Shown: positions 55,503-64,000 of the stretch, piece by piece
Position numbering within the stretch: position 1 is the stretch's first letter
Layout: the number at the start of each line of letters is the position of its first letter
Origin: Hemerocallis citrina
Lineage: Eukaryota; Streptophyta; Magnoliopsida; Asparagales; Asphodelaceae
Direction: 5' to 3'
Assembly: GCA_017893485.1 (NCBI GenBank)
Contig: CM030360.1
Location: 10,776,597 to 10,840,596, forward strand
Length of the DNA: 64,000 bases
The notes under the pieces: model-generated
The model's database searches: none
What the model was told of the DNA's origin: nothing
What the model saw: the letters and a program-made list of their open reading frames with translations, nothing else
Translations under genes and position numbers: made by a program

Positions 55503-56012
55503 GTTACAAAAGGTTAGACCTAAAGAACTCAATTAATGAATACAATAATAATAAAAGATTTATAGAAACATGCAAGTTAATCATGTGTATACATGGTAAA
55601 AACTATATGTAAAAAATAAGATGAATCAAAAGAATATTTAAATAGATGGATGCATAACTTTCAAATTATTTTTCCCTCACAAAAACACCACGTTGGTTAT
55701 AGCTATAAGATGAAATGTCACTAAAGATTACTATAAATGGTCAAGAAAAAGGAAGTAGGCTAATGAATAAGGTGCCTACTCAGCTAATCTTCACATGCAT
55801 ATATATCGTGATATCCTATTTAATAAAAAGATAGCCTGCACAACATAAATATTTACGAACTTATTTTTCTTAAATGAATATAAACATCTCAATTCAATTT
55901 CTTCATCAAGAAGATAAAATGAATTTCTACAGTGTAAATGATATCTAGGCATGGATTTAGTCGCTTTGATCTGTCTTGATATAAAGGGTTTCCTTTCATC
56001 TTTCAAAATGCG
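55503..56012. repeat. tandem duplication copy A, right part
   Basis: Continues copy A after the gypsy element: GTTACAAAAGGTTAGACCTAA onward matches 56609-57055 (GGTTATAGCTATAAGATG, GGTGCCTACTCAGC). No gene is recognised. Confidence 0.87.
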
Positions 56013-56013
56013 A

Positions 56014-57055
56014 ACATAGCGAACAAAACATTAAAAAAACTAAAATCAACTCTCTATCACCATAATTGATTAGTTCAATTTTCAATTAATTAAATAAAGG
56101 GAAAAAAGAAATAGCAACTGACCTATTGAGTGACCAAATACATGAGCTTTCCTCCAACCCAAATAATCCAACAACGCCAATGAATATTTTGCCAAAATCA
56201 ATGTTCTGAAAAACCCATCAATACATAAAATACATCAATTAATTCCTCAATATATAAATATATGAATTTGTTCCAAATTATCAATTTTAATGAATTGGGT
56301 ATGAAACTTTTTAGGAGAACAACAAAAAAAAGAAGATAATAACTCACAAGTAGTCTGATTTTTATCTGGAATGTAGCTCCGACCAATGCCTTACTCCCAA
56401 GGAACTGGCTGGAATAGCTCAATGAAATGGACCAACGAGAACCATTGACGATGCCTTTGTTCTTGTTCCTCTGATTCATTGGTACCCAGCAAAGAAATTC
56501 AAGTATACTCCAAAGACGTTGTATCTTTGCTCAAAATCATTATAATTTGAACCATGTTGTGAAAAAGCTCTCTCTCATATGTACCTTCATATGTATCTAC
56601 ACATTATAGTTACAAAAGGTTTAGACCTGAAGAATTCAATTAATGAATATAATAATAATAAAAGAATTATAGAAACATGCTAGTCCCGTGTATACATGGT
56701 AAATGAACTATATGTAAAAAATAAGATGAATCAAAAGAATATTTGAATAGATGGATGCTTAGCTTTCAAATTATTTTTCCCTCACAAAAACTCCATGTTG
56801 GTTATAGCTATAAGATGAAATGTCACTAAAGATTACTATAATGGTCAAGAAAAAGGAAGTAGGCTAATGAATAAGGTGCCTACTCAGCTAATCTTCACAT
56901 GCATATATATCATGATATCTTATTTAATAAAAAGATAACCTGCACAACAAAAATATTTACGAACTTATTTTTCTAAAATGAATTTTGTTGAAGATAAAAT
57001 GAATATAGACATCTCATATTCGATTTCTTCGTCAAGAAGATAAAATGAAGGCATG
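56014..57055. repeat. tandem duplication copy B (empty insertion site)
   Basis: A ~1.04-kb uninterrupted copy of the two copy A parts. CACATTATAGTTACAAAAGG at 56600-56619 spans the exact point where copy A is split, with a single GTTAC (56609-56613). The minus-strand frame 56198-56479 resembles the one in copy A (41625-41837) but a 24-bp indel and frame differences argue against a conserved protein. Confidence 0.88.
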
Positions 57056-57406
57056 CTTAATCAGCCTGCCACATCGGCAATTTAATTAATTTAATTATTA
57101 ATTAATTTAATTAATTCTAATTATAATTATAACTTTATAACTTCTATACAATATACTAAGCCCACTTTTTGTCCAAAGATTTTTCTCATTTTCTTTTAAA
57201 GCAAAAAAAAAAAAATGAGAGCAAATGTAGGAGGCAACCCTTCACTCATTCTTAGTCAAAATTTTGAACTGGAATCCTATCCTTAATTAAACCTTAAAAA
57301 AATGTGCAATATTCTATAGATGTTATTAAATGAAATTTTAAAAAAATAGTTTTGTTATTTTCTCATTTTTTAAATTTTTGTGCAATATATATAGAGGCCC
57401 CTTTGG
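57056..57406. other. no gene seen; AT-rich flank of the LINE
   Basis: A TTAATTAATTTAATTA palindrome cluster (57080-57125) and A-rich tracts. The LINE 5' end probably lies near 57390-57420. Confidence 0.45.
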
Positions 57407-57872
57407 TTGCACACAACTTTAGTGTACCCCCCCTGTGTTCTGAGGGGACGGGCCCATAGAGGGGGTCCTCCTACCAGCCATTACCGGCGTAAAAGAACCC
57501 CCCTGTGTTCCAGCGTCACGCTCAGAGACAGCAATATGACCGGCGGTACAACACAGAGATGCAACACAGGAACAACCACAGAGCAAACTATGCCAGAGAA
57601 AGGAGCTATCGTAGTACAACTCACCATCCCCATCATTACAGAGTGCAACCTTAACAGGCAAGACAACAAAATAATGACAGCCACCACCGCTCAGTCACCC
57701 CACCACAACCAACATCTCCCACGCACCACCACCTCCCTCCAAATGCTACCACACCCCCAACGGAACCCAACAGTCAACACCAATATCACCCACTTGCATC
57801 CTCTTCTTCACACAACCCCCACCAATCACCACCAAAGGAGGAGGTCCACGACCCTTCAAAGTCCATCGTTGT

Positions 57873-60438
57873 ATGGGCCCAACAGGGGGTCCAAACGATG
57901 AGTCTAAAGAGAATGAGGAATGTGCTCCGATTGGGGAATCGTCGGAGAGATGGCAAGAAGTTAACCATAAAGGAAAAAGAAAACCCAACTCCCCAACTCC
58001 AACCCTACTGGATAACAGGAAAAACCAGAGAAAAGGAAAGCGCAAACCGGTGTCGTGCTTCAACTGCAGAGAGTTGGGACACTACCGGACGGAGTGCACC
58101 AAAGAAGTGCGGTGCCTGAGGTGTATGATGTGGGGTCACATGTCATACAACTGCACAAATGTCATCACTTCCAACAACGACGACGAACGACAGGTGTGCA
58201 GGGGCAGATCACCTGACAACCCAGCGACGATCAAGCTTGCAAACAGCCTCGCCACAATAAAAAATGAAGGAAAATGGTTAAAACAATGGTGCGTAGTGGC
58301 ACGTGTGAGATCAGGACGGCCATCGGAGACCCATCTCCTCCAAGCTTTAAACGCGAGGTGGCCAATGAAGGTACACAGAGATTGGGTTTTTAAGAAAATG
58401 TGTCACCTCCAGTTTTTGATATCATTCCTTTCGCCACAAAAGATGATAGAGGTCACCGGAATGGCAATGGTGGACTTTGGGCATTTTAAGATGGAGTTCA
58501 AAGCTTGGTCACTGAGCTTTGGTGCAGAACGGCCTCAGGGGGCGAGATATTGGATCTGGATACATAACGTACCCTTACATTTCTTGAAAAAAGAGGCTTT
58601 GCAAGAGATAGTCTCCGATTTCGGCTCAGTGGAAGATGTCGATGAGAAGACTGTTCGCCACTCAGAGATCGTATCGGCTAGGATATTGATCAGGAGCGGT
58701 GACATCTCCTTAATGCAAAGATTCGCAAAAGTTTTCTCCTATGAGGAGTCCTATCTCATCAGGTTTGTACTCGACAAGCGTGCAGAAACGGAGACGGAAC
58801 TCATTCCCATCATGTCCCCCACACCTCCATCCTCGCTTAGAGATGGCCGCTCCTACAAACAAGTTGCATCACCGAAATGGGATCTTACCATAGACGGGAC
58901 CCATGAAGTGGGGCGTGCTCATCGAGAGTTGATCAAGGCGGCGAGAGGGATGGAAGTTCACCGGGAGCATGCGGCGGAGGGATCAGAGAGTCATGCATCA
59001 GGGCGGGACTCCGGTGGTCGAGTACGAAGCTTGACCAAGGGATCCAACAGCCAAGATGACCAATCTCTAGATTTGGTTAATTTCACAGAGTCAGAGGTTA
59101 GCCAGAAAAAAAAGGGGCAGCAGGTATCTCAAAACGGCAATCAATCTCTGCAAGTTGGTGAGGAGAAGCGAAGAGCGGCACAGAGAGGGGATCCAGAGTT
59201 GGCAGGCCCTAGAAATGGAAAAAAACCAACTCCGTTACAACATGCAGAGTACCTCCCCAAAAGGAAAAAAGGTACAAGCTTTGGAGCAGGAGTTGGTAAA
59301 AGGATGTAGCGTTAAGGGGGAGACGACGAAAGAAGCGTCGCTTCTGACCAGGGAGTTGGACCCAAAGCAAGTTGGGTCACCAAAAAGGAAAAAGTGGCAT
59401 ACTTTGGGTCAAGAGCAGGAAAAGGCAGAGTCTGTTTTGGGAAAAATAACGAGCAAGCAGGTGCTCGTAGGTAGGGAGAACGTCTCAGTAGAGAACGAAA
59501 CCAAAAGAGGGCCTCATGCTCAGGGAAAGAGGAAGCTCGAAAGGGGTAAAGAGCTCAGAGATAGAGATAAAGACAATGAAGCTTCGAGAGATGAAGAGAC
59601 GCATGCATGGAAAGATGAATTCAACGCCTCGCTCACTGCCCCCAAGGCATCGAAAACAGCGTGCGCCGCTCAGAAGGAGACAGCTGGCAAAGAATTCAGA
59701 GGCGAGCATTTGCTGCAACGGAGGAACAACATTGACTATTGTAAGCCACAGACACCAAACAAGTTGGAGGATATGAATGGGCCTAAGCCCAAGGAGAAGG
59801 GGGATTTAATTCAAAAGGGGTTAGAAGTGGAAGGGGGGGATTTATATGGGCCCAAAGAGGGGCCCAACCAAGGAGGAGATGATGTAGTAATGGGTTCAAA
59901 TAATTTAGAGGGCGCAAATGAGTGTGTTCCAGACTCACCTCTCCACATGTATGAAGATGACAAAGAGGATAGGCTTAATCTCGAGGATGACTGTGTCTAC
60001 TCAGAGGAAGAGTCGTTGGACTCAGAAGGAGAGGCGGAAGAGCTCCAGAGTTTATCACCAGATTTGGTACCCTACACTTTCCCCCCAATGCGAGCAACGG
60101 TTACAAGCTCGTCTCAAGGTGATATAGGTCTCAGGGTTCACAAGAGGGCTATGGAGGAGTCCTTAGATGACTATTTGGAGATTGCGGCAGCCGCCAAAGT
60201 GGCTAAGACAAGCGTCGGAGGTACAGGCTCTTTCCTAGCTTTAGTTTTTAATTTCATGACCGATACTGAAATTTTTTATTTAGCCGAAACCTGTGGTCTT
60301 GCGGTTAACGATATAGACAGAAACGCTCGATTCCTTAATCAAATTAGAGGTTGGGAGACTGATAGGGTTAGTCTTATTTTGGACTCGAATGCAAAAACGA
60401 GTCACGTACCGCCCCCCTCCCCCCCTAATAGTAGTTAA
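57873..60438 (+). pseudogene. LINE ORF1: zinc knuckles, DUF4283-like domain, long charged tail
   Basis: Frame 57873-59309 has two CCHC knuckles in tandem (CFNCRELGHYRTEC, CLRCMMWGHMSYNC), then a DUF4283/RRM-like domain (VVARVRSGRPSETHLLQALN, FLSPQKMIEVTG, ARYWIWIHNVPLHFLKKEAL, VSARILIRSGD). The frame ends at 59309. A second frame, 59155-60438, overlaps it by 155 bp and continues with charged, low-complexity text with repeated SPKRKK-like words, an acidic DSEGEAEELQSL run and an end near ORF2. A frameshift in the overlap is the simplest reading. ORF1 proteins bind RNA and chaperone reverse transcription. Knuckles before the DUF4283 domain is the reverse of the order I usually see. Confidence 0.8.
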
Positions 60439-60443
60439 TAGAG

Positions 60444-63400
60444 GCCCTATTCTGGAATGTTAGAGGCCTTGGTAGGCAGGGTAAACGAGAAATGGTTAAG
60501 GAAGTCGTAGCCAGATCTAAGGCTAACATCGTGGGTCTCCAACAGACCAAACTGTCTCACATGTCTAGACTTCGTAGAGTAGGGGGTAGCCGAATCTCCG
60601 AATGGAGGATGTTACCATCAGTTGGGGTGTCTGGGGGCATCGCCATAGGGTTTAACCCCAACATCTTCTGTTGTGTCGACGAACTCCATGGGCAATTTTC
60701 TTTATCGGTATTGCTACAGCGAAAGTCCGACCGATGGGTTCAATCAGTCACGGTGGTGTACGGGCCACACACGTCCGCCGCAAGAACGGCATTCTGGACT
60801 GAACTTCGAGCTATCCAAGCACACTGGCCACACCCTTGGGTGGTGGGGGGTGATTTTAACATCACAAGATTCGCCTCAGAACACAAAGGCAGAGGTTCCA
60901 GTGACCTAGACAGAGAAGCATTTAATGAGGTCATCACAGACCTAGAACTAGTCGACATCCCCATCTCGGATAGGCTTTTCACCTGGTCAAACATGCAAGC
61001 GATGCCCATTCTAACTAAGTTAGATAGGATCTTGGTCTTCACGGATTGGGAGACCAAATTTCCTTTATCATCAGCTAAATCACTCCCTAAACCAACCTCT
61101 GATCACGTGCCTATTTTCTTATCTTCGGGGGAGGACCAACCCAGAAAGCCATCAAAATTTCGGTTCGAGAAGGCTTGGTTAGAAATTCAAGGTTTCCACC
61201 ATATGGTCAATGAGAGTTGGTCTCGCCCGACCAAGGGCACTGAGGCATCCGCTATATGGTGTGAAAAAGTTAGCAGGCTCAGGGGCAAACTGAGAAAGTG
61301 GAACCGGACCAGATTTGCACTAATATGGAAAGCAAAGGAGTCCCTTCTCGAAGGAATTGAGGAACTCGAGAAGACGGAAGAGGCTAGGGATCTTCTACAG
61401 GAAGAACGGAATCGATTGCTCCAACTCAGATAGGAAATTGACCAGCTCTACAGGATTGAGGAAATCAGATGGCAACAACGATCGAGAATTGTGTGGCTCA
61501 AAGAGGGAGACGTGAATACATCATTTTTTCACCGAGTTGCCAGTGCTCGACGTAGAACGAACCTCATCCACTCAATCAACTCGGAGTCTGGATTAATACA
61601 AGGCGAGGATGCTATTAAGCTGGCTTTCTAATCCCACTACAAGCGCCTCTTTGGGCACAAAGCGAACTTCAGAACCCCTCTCCAACATGACTTCTGGCAA
61701 GACCGAGTAGGCAATTCAGGTCCTAGGTTGCAATCCATCGAAGCACCCTTCACCGAAAAGGAGGTCTGGAAGGCAGTCCAACAATTGGGTAAAGATAAAG
61801 CCCCAGGTCCAGATGGTTTCCCGATCATGTTCTATCAGATATTTTGGGAGGAAATAAAAGGTGACCTGCTGAAGCTGTTCGAGGACTTCTATGAGCATAA
61901 ACTCAAGTTGGGGAGATTCAACTACGCAGAGGTGGTGCTGATCCCTAAGCAAGAAGAATCACGACGTGTCGGAGACTTCCGCCCCATAAGCCTCCTTAAC
62001 TGTTCGGTTAAGATCATTACCAAGACTCTCGCTAACAGACTAAGGAAGGTAATGTATGGCCTTATTAGTCAGGACCAGACGGGCTTCATTAAGGGAAGAT
62101 GTATTCAGGACAGCATCGCTATAGCTGAAGAGACTATCCATCAGTGTCACACTTCCAACGCTAAGAGCTACCTCCTGAAGCTGGATTTTGAGAAAGCCTA
62201 TGATTCCGTGGAATGAGACTGTTTACTAGAAGCTCTTGCTAGACGGGGGTTTGGGGACAGATGGATCAGATGGATCCATACGTGTCTTACCACTAGCAAG
62301 ACGGCTATTTCAGTAAATGGGACAGTAGGTCACCCATTCTCCTGCAAACGGGGGCTCAGACAAGGAGATCCACTATCACCCCTCCTCTTTACCATCGTGG
62401 CAGACGTTCTAAGATTCATGATGACCAAGTGCAGTAGAGCAGGCTGGATTGTACCAGTGGCTAAAGGGGTATAGCATCAAGGATGCTCTATACTCCAATA
62501 CGCAGACGATACCCTTCTATTCGGCAATGGAAACCCATGGGAAACTACCATCTTCAAAGGAATTTTATATTGCTTTGAAGCTTGGTCGGGACTCAGAGTT
62601 AATTTCCACAAAGGTGCTTTAATTCCCATTGCTCTGACTCCAGAAGATACGTTGGATCATGCCACAATCCTCAATTGCTCCATCGAGAGGTTCCCCATTC
62701 AATACCTTGGATTGCCGCTCAGACCCGGGAAACTCAAAAAGGCGGATTGGCTACCCATCATTGATAGGGTCGAGAAACGGCTAGCAAGATGGAAAGGGAA
62801 AGCCCTCTCTTTGGGAGGGAGAGTCAGGCTCGTTAATGCAGTCCTCTCAAACCTTCCTACCTATTATCTCTCTTTCTTTGAGATGCCACGATGGGTGATA
62901 CAAAGAATTGACCGGACTAGGAAGCGTTTCTTATAGAAAGGGGTAGACCCAGACCGAGGAGGATATCATCTCATCAGATGGGAGAAGGCATGTATGACAA
63001 AGCGAGATATGAATATGGCGCTATTGGGTAAACGGTGGTGGAAAGTTTTCCACCCTAATGGAGAAGGGTGGCAACAGTTTGTTCAGGGATACATGCATCG
63101 AAATGAAACTAGAAATCTAGGCTTCAGGATAGGCCCTAGAGTATCCTGCTTCTGGAAAGGTATCACTAAGGCATACGAACCTTTCAACAGTTGTGTTAAA
63201 TCAGCCATAGGTAACGGCAGACTTAATAGATTTTGGTGGGATAAGTGGTGTGCTGATCACACACTCAGGTCCATGTTCCCCGACTTATACGAGCAAGCGA
63301 CACAACCACACTGCACGGTGGCAGCAGCCTGAAAAAGAGGCGCATGGAATCCAGCTTTCAAACAACCGCTTGACATAGGCTCCCAGTGCAGACTGACGGA

Positions 63401-64000
63401 ACTTCAGACCTACATCACCAATGCTAGAATTGGTTGTCTCAGGGGCCCGACAAGAAAACCTGGGGTTTGGAGAAGAACAGCAAGTTCACAGTTTGTTCCA
63501 TGTACAATCGCATCCATTTTAGGGGATGCTCACCAAAGTGGTCGGCCATTGTCTGCAAAACGAAAGCACCTCTAAAAACCAAAGTGTTCCTATGGTTGGT
63601 GCTAAACGATGTGATCCTGACTAGAGAAAACCTAGCTAAGCGCCAACCAAACATGGATTCTCAATGTGGGTTCTGCCAAGCTACCCTGGAGACTAGAGAT
63701 CATCTTTTCCTTTGCTGTCCTAGGAGCAAAGCGGTTATCGTAGAGGTTCTCAGCGCACTAGGGACATCTCAATACCCTACTACATACGAGGACCTATGGG
63801 TAGGAACCAAGTTCGCGAGGGAGAGAGGTGCTATGAGAGAGGCGTGGTATATTGCGATTGCTGCAATGACTTGGGTTCTTTGGCTAGACAGAAATAATCT
63901 ATACTTTCATAGAACTTGCAATAGTATTTCTGGCAGTCTGAATCATATTATGCATCTAATTTTATTTTGGGCTAATGTGGCAGCAGCAGGTCCCAGGGGC
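60444..64000 (+). pseudogene. LINE ORF2: endonuclease, reverse transcriptase, zf-RVT
   Basis: One frame runs from 60444 to about 63440 with only six stops. Endonuclease: FWNVRGLG, VVGGDFNIT, FTWSNMQAMPILTKLDR, TSDHVPIFL. RT: DKAPGPDGFPIMFYQ, DFRPISLLNCSVKIITK, LLKLDFEKAYDSVE, RQGDPLSPLLFTIVAD, LQYADDTLLFGN. Then LGLPLRPGK, RWKGKALSLGGRVRL and NMALLGKRWW. After a frameshift near 63445 it continues WGLEKNSKFTVCSMYNRI, LKTKVFLWLVLNDVILTREN and the zinc residues CGFCQ...DHLFLCC. Stops are TAG 61431, TAA 61629, TGA 62214, TAG 62472, TAG 62934 and TGA 63330. The first ATG (60492) lies after the catalytic Asn of WNVRG. The frame is cut by the window. Confidence 0.92.

Larger units (their letters stand above)
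42050..55507 (-). mobile_element. Tat/Retand-like Ty3/gypsy element with GTTAC target duplication
   Basis: LTRs 42055-42620 and 54936-55502 are flanked by GTTAC (42050-42054, 55503-55507). The uninterrupted sequence survives at 56600-56620. Minus-strand order: PBS (54917-54933), gag, protease, RT, RNase H, a second archaeal-type RNase H, integrase, then a 6.7-kb 3' region with antisense ORFs and tandem arrays. The double RNase H and the PBS are marks of the Tat lineage, and the antisense ORF of Retand. Gag-pol is broken by stops and frameshifts. Confidence 0.92.
57407..64000 (+). mobile_element. L1-type LINE (3' end outside window)
   Basis: ORF1 (zinc knuckles and DUF4283-like domain, 57873-60438) and ORF2 (endonuclease, RT, zf-RVT start, 60444 to edge) are in the plant L1 order. 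The element is far more complete than the copy at 5933-10260. The 5' region 57407-57872 is open in several frames with H/T/N-rich text; I could not decide whether it is coding. The RNase H-like domain, poly(A) tail and target duplication lie beyond the window. Confidence 0.92.

Overview
The window is plant nuclear DNA, almost certainly from an angiosperm. The evidence is plant-type LTR retrotransposons (Ty1/copia, a chromodomain Ty3/gypsy, a Tat-type Ty3/gypsy), plant L1-type LINEs, Helitron ends, short GT-AG introns and one spliced ubiquitin/eL40-type gene. I cannot name the species. I saw no tRNA, rRNA, CRISPR or bacterial signal.

Layout. 1-4545: the 5' part of a minus-strand Ty1/copia element (LTR 3018-4545, decayed gag-pol running off the left edge). 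4546-5168: a stretch holding the first exon and promoter of a TPR-like plant gene on the minus strand, with its ATG changed to ATA. 5169-5932: a probable lone LTR. 5933-10260: a decayed LINE split by a 1,526-bp solo LTR (7367-8892, 5-bp duplication CACTA). 10261-15240: AT-rich repeats, possibly a very long lone LTR, then a G-quadruplex run and a fold-back element. 15239-15568: a small Helitron with repeated terminator hairpins.

16236-18975 is the only intact host gene I can support. It has seven exons and encodes 202 residues: a truncated ubiquitin-like domain, a full ubiquitin-like domain and a divergent eL40 zinc ribbon. A lone ubiquitin-like first exon at 20915-21023 looks like its broken paralogue. 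19390-23200 otherwise holds Helitron ends and a LINE RNase H remnant.

23214-40409 is a complete minus-strand SIRE-like Ty1/copia element (TSD TAAAC) that has lost its reverse transcriptase. Nested in its integrase is a plus-strand Tekay/Del-type chromodomain Ty3/gypsy element (25711-36673, two 2,859-bp LTRs). That element carries an extra coiled-coil ORF before gag and a candidate 92-bp intron at the gag-pol junction.

42055-55502 is a minus-strand Tat/Retand-like Ty3/gypsy element (TSD GTTAC) with two RNase H domains, spliced antisense ORFs and three tandem arrays. It sits in one copy of a ~1.1-kb tandem duplication; the neighbouring copy (56014-57055) preserves the empty insertion site. 57407 to the right edge is an L1-type LINE with ORF1 and ORF2, cut by the window.

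The most unusual signal is a pair of GTCGAC palindromes set 20-21 bp apart. It recurs in three unrelated LTRs, with a second 12-bp spacing class in the SIRE-like element. Most stop codons in the transposon frames are ones a single C-to-T change (either strand) can produce, as expected for methylated DNA.
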